Of a DNA stretch of 64,000 bases, positions 58,201-64,000 are shown in pieces. Positions within the stretch are counted from its first letter, which is position 1; the number at the start of each line of letters is the position of its first letter. The notes under the pieces were generated by a model. It did no database searches and had not been told where the DNA came from. It saw nothing but the letters and a program-made list of their open reading frames with translations. This DNA comes from Flavobacterium sp. (GTDB taxonomy: Bacteria; Bacteroidota; Bacteroidia; Flavobacteriales; Flavobacteriaceae), in contig JADBYA010000024.1 of assembly GCA_020403245.1 (NCBI GenBank), positions 1 through 64,000 on the forward strand, given 5' to 3'. The translations under genes and the position numbers were made by a program.

Positions 58201-59925
58201 ATGACCATCAATATTGACCCTTACTTGTTGTCCTGCTATTGATTCTCCTTCTGAATCAACGGCACCCACTGGATAAACAAACTTCTTAATTTCTAAAGCT
58301 CCTTTTATATTCGAGGAGATAACTTTGTTTTGTTTGAAAGTGATGTCGAACTTATTAAAGCCAACTAAAAAGCCATTACTTTTTCCAATCCCAAACCATA
58401 AAGTTCCATTCTCACTTAAAACCATATTGGTTATATAATCCCGAAAAACTTGCTGATTGGGTATTTCAATCGTTGTTTGCCCAGCTGGAGTTAATTTTAA
58501 TGGGAAAGTAAAACGATATAAATTTTTATTTTCTAATTCATTAAGATAATCAAGCAATTCGTTATAATTATTAATCGTGACCATCTGCTCTTCAGAAGAT
58601 GCGGTCACAACTTTAATTCCGGTTATTGGATAAACAAATGAAAATGCTGTACTAAAAAAATCAATAATTTGATCATCACTGGCACTTCTGGTCGGAATCG
58701 CCTCCAATGCAAATGTGCCGGATAATCCTCCTGTTCCTATTAATAAATTATAACCACCTAAGCGTAAAGTAGCACCATTATCATTTTCAGGAGTTTTAAA
58801 CCACTTAGAGGGTAACGTAACAGACAATGCATCTACATAAACACCCCTAAAATCCAATGGTCGACCATCTGCATCGGCTTCCGGTATATTGGTTTTGTCA
58901 CTCAAATCCAACTTCATCTTTTCCAATTGAATCAACAAACCTGTTTTTCCAATTTCTGAATAAGTTGGGGCAAGATTACCTACTAAATCCATTTGATAGC
59001 CCAAACCTGCCTGAGTATCTGCATAAAGTAAAACTTTACCAAAATAAAAACGTGTAAGTATTTCGCTATTTTCATCTTCGCGAACCCAAACTCCGTTACC
59101 ATCATCTTTATATGGATATAAAATAGTTCGTGAAAATTCTATTGCTGATGAAACAGTTAAAGTTACTCTGGCTTTTGGAACCAAAATATCTTTGATGTAT
59201 TCTTCAATATCGGAAGGTATAAAACTTTTGAAATACTCGGCTAACTTTTGTTTTGTTACATCTAAATCCTCCTTCAACAAATAAGCTGCAAAAGAGAGCA
59301 AAGTAGCATTTTTAGAAGTTTGCGAATGAATTTCTCTAACAACTTGTTCTAATTGTGAGTTTTCATTTAAATCTATTCCAATGGTTTGAATTCCATGATC
59401 ATTATTATACTCATTTAAATCATCTAAAAATTGTTGTAAAGGGCTAGTTAAATCATTAATTGGTACAGTAAATGTGTTAATAAATTTGGCAACAGCTTGC
59501 TCTTCTGTAATATTCAACACGATTAACCCTAACTCAAAAAACTCTTGAGGTGTGAAAGAAAAATTCTGAAGATTAAACCTTCTTAAATAACCCAATATTT
59601 TCCATTGATACTCCACTGTAATTGGAAAAGTTGAGATATTGAAGTCTGGATCTTCGCTACCATCAGGGTTTAATACAAATTTTACTCCTGAACCAAATAA
59701 GTCTATTGCTAACTTGTCTGAAACAATACTAAGACTGTAAAAAGCAGCATCACCTGAGGGGCTCTTATTATACTGTAAATCCTTGTAATGAATTTTATCA
59801 AAAAGCTGCTGAATGGCTTGCTTAATAAAACCTAAAGACTCAGGAAAATCATCTAAAGAAACAACTGATGAAAGTTTTGGATAATATCGACGAACAACCG
59901 GTGGAGTACTGTTTGGTAAAGGCAT
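52213..59925 (-). CDS. giant protein (2570 aa) with beta-rich core and C-terminal propeller module, unknown
   Basis: A 2570-aa protein with no signal peptide. The N-terminal about 300 residues are mixed, then a very long beta-rich region (about 300-1130) follows with amphipathic strand repeats and glycine-rich pieces such as GFRGLLGYRYVAEKEAAG, SIGAGASLGTSFDNGT and GGKVSFERPQFGAYLQAGVG. This last part looks like barrel or beta-solenoid strands. Residues about 1530-1930 form a propeller (KPNGSIVWEKIY), and about 1938-2045 the cysteine-bounded helical domain (SSGCGDLDERICTVYEQ, then LDELGNCSCACD). The rest is beta. The core may belong to a recently named domain of unknown function (DUF6603 comes to mind, unverified). 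It is the first gene of its operon behind promoter copy B, with a leader of roughly 140 nt. Confidence 0.8.
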   Translation of the reverse strand: MPLPNSTPPVVRRYYPKLSSVVSLDDFPESLGFIKQAIQQLFDKIHYKDLQYNKSPSGDAAFYSLSIVSDKLAIDLFGSGVKFVLNPDGSEDPDFNISTFPITVEYQWKILGYLRRFNLQNFSFTPQEFFELGLIVLNITEEQAVAKFINTFTVPINDLTSPLQQFLDDLNEYNNDHGIQTIGIDLNENSQLEQVVREIHSQTSKNATLLSFAAYLLKEDLDVTKQKLAEYFKSFIPSDIEEYIKDILVPKARVTLTVSSAIEFSRTILYPYKDDGNGVWVREDENSEILTRFYFGKVLLYADTQAGLGYQMDLVGNLAPTYSEIGKTGLLIQLEKMKLDLSDKTNIPEADADGRPLDFRGVYVDALSVTLPSKWFKTPENDNGATLRLGGYNLLIGTGGLSGTFALEAIPTRSASDDQIIDFFSTAFSFVYPITGIKVVTASSEEQMVTINNYNELLDYLNELENKNLYRFTFPLKLTPAGQTTIEIPNQQVFRDYITNMVLSENGTLWFGIGKSNGFLVGFNKFDITFKQNKVISSNIKGALEIKKFVYPVGAVDSEGESIAGQQVRVNIDGHLSDNGDFNLTASAQPPFPIVLKDVFTYNIKSLELGKEGEDFYIGTAGTLQFEGFLKDTMGLGPVEIERLRIYSDGSIELVGGSINLIKPIVLKLGPVEITVSAIHYGSHQKEVNGDMRKFNYFGFDGGVSVDPLGVEIRGDGVKFYYCVDDLPNKPKSYLHIQTLYLDLTIPSSSPAAIINGWLSIPEPGVSKEYAGGIKIQLPKAKIAGKADMKLMPKYPAFIIDAEIEFPAPIPLGTFAIYGFRGLLGYRYVAEKEAAGLISGVDTWYDYYKAPPRGIHITKFNGPDKTKVSTKPFSIGAGASLGTSFDNGTVLNIKAMVLLSIPSLFMIDGRAAIISARLGLEDTGDPPFFAFVAMGDDSLEFGFGADFKLPTSNGFILKLYADIQAGFFFKNQRPWYVNIGTKTNPITAEILTLINLKSFVMLSAKGIEAGSRGDFAFNRKYGIIKVSAWAYIEVGGKVSFERPQFGAYLQAGVGADIDIKFISLYLAVDIMFGVESPKPFLIYGKFYYKVRIRILWVFKFSFSGYLEVFWDINKTVDRTRVNPLISDTNFTNEIVKELVKGVNMLSSETFELAYLGSNVPSNLPDSIKNKIIPLDTYIDIKTEKGLLPGGITNKIGGYTNPAQRYTDLVPPDKIVKGRELRQVKHQYSIESISIKSWDDSTNPGSWKEYHPYKALYPDDPSDPSYNQMLNNLKIGQFQKTDGQYNTVRLLATTPFSFTEQGQPGWYIPEQYGLTASTLFCEGEQIEHQCANFLTKPLNRKYFCSNPNHQMYSNGVAFLLLDFNFSDYAHISDIENSFGFSKSLAFDDYNRMQIMLPAPSVQVGLKVSNFNAGVKVKYYATIVNDLTDLSFNVTYGHPDPNALNPNQPFEVIVDLVSLNERIEYDHPEWNAVTRIIIEPLFDGSISQQISLLTEQIEAITHNNNLINLELIDGEIVDTEILEEELHSLLCNGAGLQTVGFVNRYTKEDSLNYNYSREFKEGQLSFIYSVGKTKGKALISKLKPNGSIVWEKIYTIPSEKEPIEVKSIIQLKTESAEFFQYVVYITSRLNHYLLSIDSKTGDEVWLRIIDWKSDVAKLLIEESKLNSDFTVTVSEGKKIVDHVNTIVLKFNNLGNILKSGQFDDQFKQLIINSTTSISEGNVLAGNYLFNGEQRGVSIKMNHDFKILNSFCVTDIPTLFYDSKEANNSSYFVTGYDIENKSVFVSNVTGDGETKYLGFSKTEEHFAQLQLNSTGCYVLIYNDKNGVIYNLDYHLQIIWCKEIYFKDATNGIKSFRYNELTQKITLNTFDKITESLVVYTDKELRTCKTRSLDYAVFEKNFIIKKNDLKLNEINFPLKTDRSSFANLNSQVIEICKKESSGCGDLDERICTVYEQIKLIYLSYFVNQPSSDFSYYLSYAEEIVQILKAQTELMQVVEVKNYYDIIYGFATIDPIQVNQSDYDVVYQAIEDLLEFLDELGNCSCACDPKKFTLIHEVCWMTLEDYEYNLNIPSQEAIALDTQATIDGITKFIQPVWRPNTNYVVHFVLKDTVDNNQSTLPFSYVYGFTTAGPVGFFHNHEKATYGDLLLPNGNILEDANGIIREPNGTIVPQDPNNPLTPYPDKYPLTSLKQYIDYNRSYPNADGNLLSAKPLFYNDETTQIYMFFNKSYATHFFNNWEVYNGKQALDGRLKIVIKDPVEDISIENPPYLDYDENDVVHVNIPQTVQEWNSDDNPQVPFVLSQYSNLLNAQNCVINAEILVPASEYLLVTPKHLKPNKLYTAIVNNLFKEHENGVSEFNRYQTKEVHRFVFKTSRYESFKNQINSYYLNATFDGNPIEKESKFDLLGEFSTDQVNAVLATVKNQPIVGFDSEILDNLENNYQHSFDKVIEGILGFKPVNEAISTEINVIRNTLDDTIIALLVKNPEPFNNPRMPLADVKNTIEVFTNGTINGDYEVLFSKDYSQAIIMNEQKSINENIDLRFKYKIWNGTSYVVPNEPDPQEPKYTISLSITLF

Positions 59926-60069
59926 AACGACAAACTATTTTTTTTGTTATTACAAATAAAAAGACGAATAATCAAAAAAATAATTCGGTTTGACTTTTAT
60001 AAAATTTCTTAAAAATAGTCCGATAAACTGAATTTACTTCTATTAAAAAAACATCTATTTTCTGCTTTT

Positions 60070-60120
60070 TAAAATTAATCCTTACTTCAACATCAAACAA
60101 TACGTGAAAATACGTAATTT
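60070..60120 (-). promoter_or_regulatory. shared regulon promoter, copy B (upstream of giant-protein operon)
   Basis: The motif at 60098-60120 (minus-strand core TTACGTATTTTCACGTATTG) is followed after 20 bp by TAATTTTA (60070-60077). It has the same layout as copies C and D. Only a few bases separate it from the upstream terminator. Confidence 0.75.
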
Positions 60121-60126
60121 TAAATG

Positions 60127-60154
60127 CAAAAAACCACCTTTAATTGGTGGTTTT
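60127..60154 (-). terminator. terminator of the toxin-like gene pair
   Basis: AAACCACC / GGTGGTTT with loop TTTAATT; on the minus strand the stem is followed by a T-run (TTTTTTGC). It lies about 60 bp past the stop codon at 60213. Confidence 0.88.
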
Positions 60155-60212
60155 ACTGTTCAAAAAATAATTAAATGATTATTAGTTTTAAGTCAAACTT
60201 AAATGGAATTTA

Positions 60213-60791
60213 CTATTCTGGAATCAACGGTTCTGCATTTTGATAATATTCAAATCCCACCCAAGTAAAACTTACATCAGGTTCACCAACACTCCATGCA
60301 TAAATATCTGCCTGATCTTCTTGCTCATTAGATATCAAGAAACAAGTGCCATCTTCATTATAATCAAAACTATAAAGTAAGTTTTCATTTTCATCATAAT
60401 ATTTTTTTTCAGTAACATATGAAAGAATATTACCGTCTTCAATTTCATAATCTCTATAACAAATTATTTTATCATTTAAATCATACACTTTGATGACTTT
60501 GTCTATTAAAACATTATTTTGATAAGACCGAATTTCATGTATTTTAAATCCATTTTCATTATAAATATAATCAAATGTTGAATTAGGATTTATAGATAAT
60601 TCATCAACTATTTCCATTTCATTTGATACATATTTTGAAGTATTAACTAAAACTCCATTATTATAGGTTTCCTCAATCTTAGGCTCACCATTTTCGTAAA
60701 AAACTTTTGAATAATATTCTAAACCATTGTTTATTTGCTGTTCAGTAATTTCGTGACCAAACTCATTTTGAAATTTTATTATAGTACTCAT
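60213..60791 (-). CDS. YwqK/MORN-like small protein, candidate immunity protein
   Basis: A 192-aa acidic cytoplasmic protein. Most of its length consists of short beta-hairpin repeats with an Asn/Asp-Gly or Asn-Glu turn (YYSKVFYENGEPKIEETYNN, FDYIYNENGFKIHE, KKYYDENENLLYSFDYNEDG), as in YwqK-type antitoxin or MORN-like proteins. The C-terminus (YAWSVGEPDVSFTWVGFEYY) differs from the repeats. It starts 10 bp after the 937-aa protein, whose C-terminus looks like a toxin domain, and ends at a terminator, so it could be the cognate immunity protein. That assignment rests on position and fold type only. Confidence 0.65.
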   Translation of the reverse strand: MSTIIKFQNEFGHEITEQQINNGLEYYSKVFYENGEPKIEETYNNGVLVNTSKYVSNEMEIVDELSINPNSTFDYIYNENGFKIHEIRSYQNNVLIDKVIKVYDLNDKIICYRDYEIEDGNILSYVTEKKYYDENENLLYSFDYNEDGTCFLISNEQEDQADIYAWSVGEPDVSFTWVGFEYYQNAEPLIPE

Positions 60792-60801
60792 AATTATATT
60801 T

Positions 60802-63615
60802 TTAAAAAATTAAATACGGGGGTGTGTTAAAGTTCCTTTCTTTAATTATTATTGAAATATCCAAGGAGTTTCCTTGTGGATAAGTATTTCTTATATCGTA
60901 CAATTCGGTCATAAAAGATTCCTTTTGCCCTTCTAATAACCCAAACTGCCGATTTTTAATATATCCTTTGGCTATCTGCTCATCTAAATTTGATACAGCT
61001 TCATCAAATTTATCCTTTACAAGCTTTCCATTTGCTTTAGTAAATGATCGACGATACCTTTCAATAATCTTATTTCTTAAATTTTGCAGTTGGGATTCAG
61101 ATATCATGATCGCTACATCTAAATCTTTAGCATTTGGAGTTCTTAGTGATGAACCTTGAATCCTTACATCACCAGAAGGAATATCCCAATGCTCTAATTG
61201 TTGCTTGACTTTATTTTTAAATGTATTATATTCTGCTAAATTATTGAATTTATATGGATATTTTAAATTATTTTTTATGTTGTACCAATTATCTATTTGA
61301 TTTTTAAGCTCATTAAATTCAATATTCTTATTTCTTCTTCCACTGATGAATATAAATCCAACAATTTCATCAATGTCTAAATTTTTATTTGTTGAATATT
61401 GTATAAGTTCTTCAATTTGATTGTTATTATAAATTAATTCGAAATCTTTTGGGTTTTTAATATTTCCAAACTTATCTAAATTAGCCCTCCACATTTTGTT
61501 ATTAATATCACTTGTTATGTGAAGCCTTCTTTTAGCTCTAAAAGCAGTTAAAAAAAGTTCCCCTTCATCAGTATAAGATGCAATAACAGTCAAAGCTTCG
61601 TCAGGAAAATTTAAAGGTACACCGTCATCAATAAGCTTCTTTGAAGACTTACTTAAAATCCTTTGTGATACTAAATCAACACCGCCTGATAATAATTGAA
61701 CTGCCATTAACCAACGATCCAAATTTCTACACCAATTATAATCTGGATTATCTGTTTGTGGTGGTATTTCTATATTTGAATTAGTTTCATTAAAATTACT
61801 ATTTACGTTGTTAATGTAAATTTGACATCCATTTGAGTAATAATTTAAAATTAATGAAGCGATAGACGAGGTAAGTTCTAATGCACCTGTAATACCTCTC
61901 AATGCTTGCGTAGCTAAAATCCTTTCTGCAGCGGGAACTGTTTTCCCAATGGCTATTCTACCTAATTTAGTAACATGTCTTAAATGTCTCAATTTAGCCA
62001 AATTCCCAATACCTGTAAAGGTTAAAACTATATCAAAAGCTAACGCTATGCCTGTCCATAAATCTTCATTATCTCCGTAATCATCCATATACTTGAGATA
62101 AAAGAGAGGTAGATTAACCACTTCAACATTAATTGTATTACTAGTCCCCGGAATTTTATCAACTAAGGCAATACTTGGTATTTGTACTGCATATTCATTC
62201 CCAGTATATTTAAAGGTTACTGCTTGGTAAAAACTATATTTATTACTATCTAAAAGTAAATCAATAATAGCTTTCAATGGTGACGTTAACCAATTCCCAT
62301 AATCAAATTCTACCTCAATTTTTCCTTTAGAAAATAAAAAGTCCATATTATCTACATAAAAACCCCAAGTTTTATTAGATTCATAAGGTAAAGTGATAAT
62401 TTTATCTTTCAAACTATCATACAACTCATCTGTATCCGATGTATTACTATTTAAATTATATTTTTCGTAAGGATTGTAGTCAGATAGATACCATAATAGA
62501 AACAGTCTGTGCATTAATGCAAATCTGTTCTGATCATCAAGTCCAATTACCCATTCGTCTCCTATTTTTTCATAAAGCTTCTCAAAAAGAGTTTCACCAT
62601 TTCCACCTACAGAAGCATATCTACCTGGCAATGAAAGTTTTGTTAAAAATTCATTAGCTTGCAAATCTGTGACACTTCTTACTACTTTTAGTACAATATG
62701 TTCTTCATTAAACTCTCCTTTACTCAAGTAATAACCCATAATACTATTTGTGCAGAATATATCGAGAATTGATATCTTCTTATCTACATCTAAAGCCTGT
62801 AAAGCACTTGCAGACATATGACCAATAACAGAATAAAGCCTTTCATTATCATTTGGTGACAAATCATTTAGATAGCCTTTTATACTCAAAAACCATGCTT
62901 TATACTTAATTAAATAATCTCTATATCTAATTAACATAGTGTTAGAATATAAATAATAGGAGTCAGAATTATCGTCAGATGTCCAATATTCAATATTCTG
63001 TTGATAGATTGGTAACATTCCCTGAGCTTGCAGTACTGACTTTACATCAGATTCCATTGAAGAAATAATTTCTGCAATATCTGCTACTACTTGCATATCC
63101 CATTGTGGATAACTAGAGTCTCTATTAATTGCCGAATTGTATATTAATTGAGATTCCTGCTCTAATGGATTACAATCTTGATCTATAATCTCTTCATCTG
63201 TTCCAACGAGTAAAGATGTTATATCATATTTGTCTTGAAAATGAGTAAATCTTTTTAAAAAAAGACATAATTGATTAGAATTCAAGCCTCTTACCTGAAC
63301 AACAACTTTATCTTGACCTAACGTAGCATAATTATTTAAAAAATAAGCTTCATCAAATTTATGAGGAACCAATATTCCCTTCGGTCTATCCACTTTATTA
63401 TTATCATACTCTTTAACAATTTTATAATACTCTGCCCGTTTACAATAGAAAGCGAAACTTTTTAATTCCCCATTATTATATAGTGCGATATAGTAAGTGC
63501 CATTCTTCCAAAAGCCTTTTACAAATCCATTGTTATGATACTCAAATGTTGAATCAACATCAAAATAATTCTTTCTTATTGCCTTACCATTTGCTAAAAT
63601 TACTGCTTCTGCCAT
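60802..63615 (-). CDS. large protein (937 aa) with C-terminal nucleotidyltransferase-like domain, candidate polymorphic toxin
   Basis: A 937-aa protein without signal peptide. The first about 60 residues contain YHNNGFVKGFWKNGTYYIAL-type hairpins, like its small neighbour. A long helical region follows (about 100-500). About residues 535-610 are hydrophobic and glycine-containing (LWTGIALAFDIVLTFTGIG; LTSSIASLILNYYSNG), as in domains that precede toxin tips. At about 818-835 lies IQGSSLRTPNAKDLDVAIMI, the GS...DxD metal-binding motif of nucleotidyltransferases, with a likely third acid in SLDISIII near 916. A nucleotide-modifying toxin that ends at the extreme C-terminus fits polymorphic toxin design. 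It is 4 bp behind the partial gene and followed by the YwqK-like gene. Confidence 0.72.
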   Translation of the reverse strand: MAEAVILANGKAIRKNYFDVDSTFEYHNNGFVKGFWKNGTYYIALYNNGELKSFAFYCKRAEYYKIVKEYDNNKVDRPKGILVPHKFDEAYFLNNYATLGQDKVVVQVRGLNSNQLCLFLKRFTHFQDKYDITSLLVGTDEEIIDQDCNPLEQESQLIYNSAINRDSSYPQWDMQVVADIAEIISSMESDVKSVLQAQGMLPIYQQNIEYWTSDDNSDSYYLYSNTMLIRYRDYLIKYKAWFLSIKGYLNDLSPNDNERLYSVIGHMSASALQALDVDKKISILDIFCTNSIMGYYLSKGEFNEEHIVLKVVRSVTDLQANEFLTKLSLPGRYASVGGNGETLFEKLYEKIGDEWVIGLDDQNRFALMHRLFLLWYLSDYNPYEKYNLNSNTSDTDELYDSLKDKIITLPYESNKTWGFYVDNMDFLFSKGKIEVEFDYGNWLTSPLKAIIDLLLDSNKYSFYQAVTFKYTGNEYAVQIPSIALVDKIPGTSNTINVEVVNLPLFYLKYMDDYGDNEDLWTGIALAFDIVLTFTGIGNLAKLRHLRHVTKLGRIAIGKTVPAAERILATQALRGITGALELTSSIASLILNYYSNGCQIYINNVNSNFNETNSNIEIPPQTDNPDYNWCRNLDRWLMAVQLLSGGVDLVSQRILSKSSKKLIDDGVPLNFPDEALTVIASYTDEGELFLTAFRAKRRLHITSDINNKMWRANLDKFGNIKNPKDFELIYNNNQIEELIQYSTNKNLDIDEIVGFIFISGRRNKNIEFNELKNQIDNWYNIKNNLKYPYKFNNLAEYNTFKNKVKQQLEHWDIPSGDVRIQGSSLRTPNAKDLDVAIMISESQLQNLRNKIIERYRRSFTKANGKLVKDKFDEAVSNLDEQIAKGYIKNRQFGLLEGQKESFMTELYDIRNTYPQGNSLDISIIIKERNFNTPPYLIF

Positions 63616-63619
63616 ATAC

Positions 63620-64000
63620 TCATGAATTTAAATCTACTTCTAAATAAGGTATTACAAATTCTAATTTATCTTTATCATTTAATTTTGGTATTACTTCTGA
63701 ATATTTTTTTGAAGTAAAAACTAATTCATCAATAGTTCTAACTAAAATTTGCTCGTTGGGTGAGTAAATAAAATTATTTCCAGAGTTAATTTCTCCTATT
63801 AATTTCAAAGAGTATATTTTATATCTCAAAGTTTGATTTGAATAAAAATATTTCTCATCATAAAGAATATTTTCAAAATACACCCTCACATTATTCAATC
63901 CCTCATTTGCAATCAAGTCAACCAATTGTTGATTCTCTTCCTTAGTAATGCCAAGAATTTTTTTAGTAGGAATAGTACCGTCAAGGGTTTCGAGCGTCAA
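63620..64000 (-). CDS. C-terminal part of an unknown protein, cut by window end
   Basis: The frame is open to the window edge and the last 126 residues are visible; the TTG at the very edge is not a believable start. The segment has GITKEENQQLVDLIANEGLN, NVRVYFENILYDEKYFYSNQ and KKYSEVIPKLNDKDKLEFVI, an alpha/beta fragment I cannot assign. It is translationally linked to the 937-aa gene by a 4-bp gap, so it belongs to the same operon. Confidence 0.65.
   Translation of the reverse strand: MTLETLDGTIPTKKILGITKEENQQLVDLIANEGLNNVRVYFENILYDEKYFYSNQTLRYKIYSLKLIGEINSGNNFIYSPNEQILVRTIDELVFTSKKYSEVIPKLNDKDKLEFVIPYLEVDLNS

Larger units (their letters stand above)
59926..60212. other. intergenic region before the giant-protein operon
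   Basis: The 287-bp gap contains, in minus-strand order, the terminator of the upstream operon (60127-60154), the shared promoter motif (60098-60120) with its -7 box (60070-60077), and about 140 nt of A/T-rich leader. I see no gene in it. Confidence 0.7.

Noticed and set aside
33657..64000. Contractile injection system or tailocin
   Set aside because: A fibre-like protein and an endolysin-like amidase are suggestive, but no sheath, tube, baseplate, spike or AAA+ ATPase of such a system is in the window, so I do not annotate it as one.
27915..64000. Direct repeat of the tmRNA 3' end (right attachment site)
   Set aside because: Reading by eye I found no second copy of the T-arm/acceptor sequence; short or degenerate copies could be missed.

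Overview
The window is AT-rich chromosomal DNA of a Bacteroidota bacterium, most likely a Flavobacterium or close relative. The evidence is a SusC/SusD polysaccharide-utilisation locus, a peptidase with a type IX secretion (T9SS) C-terminal sorting domain, an RteC protein, a tmRNA whose tag reads GEGNYALAA, TAnnTTTG-type -7 promoter boxes, and short interspersed repeats typical of flavobacterial intergenic DNA.

Layout. 1-3.3 kb: two beta-oxidation genes (thiolase, acyl-CoA dehydrogenase) on the + strand, preceded by a 7-bp tandem repeat. 3.3-6.7 kb: a REPIN-like pair of inverted REP hairpins, a small exported membrane protein, a secreted M28 peptidase and a small exported repeat protein. 6.7-24.7 kb: a minus-strand glycan-utilisation locus with sugar MFS transporter, GH43 plus discoidin, GH97, GH3, GH144-like lipoprotein, LamG lipoprotein, SusD, SusC and a membrane-spanning LuxR-type sensor-regulator. 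The sensor controls, SusC/D import, surface lipoproteins cut or bind, periplasmic glycosidases finish, and the MFS protein takes up monosaccharide. 24.8-27.4 kb: saccharopine-dehydrogenase-like enzyme and a serine-hydrolase lipoprotein, divergent.

27.5-33.6 kb: tmRNA gene followed by a tyrosine integrase, RteC, an excisionase-like HTH protein, a winged-helix protein, a DnaC-like ATPase and an unknown protein. This looks like the left end of an element inserted at the tmRNA 3' end. No mobilisation genes and no right attachment site are visible.

33.6-64 kb: a continuous minus-strand cluster of about a dozen genes dominated by very large proteins of unknown function (2570, 2140, 1166 and 937 aa). 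With them are a patatin-like phospholipase, a peptidoglycan amidase with SH3 domains, an amidohydrolase, an alpha/beta-hydrolase-like membrane protein, a tail-fibre-like protein and a small lipoprotein. Nearly all the large proteins lack signal peptides. Three transcription units here share an almost identical 23-bp promoter-proximal inverted repeat placed 20-21 bp upstream of a -7 box, so they look like one regulon. The two largest proteins share a beta-propeller plus cysteine-bearing helical module. The 937-aa protein ends in a nucleotidyltransferase-like domain followed by a small gene, which resembles a toxin/immunity pair. This cluster is the best candidate for an undescribed system. It lacks recognisable sheath, tube or baseplate genes in the window, so linking it to contractile injection particles is only a hypothesis.
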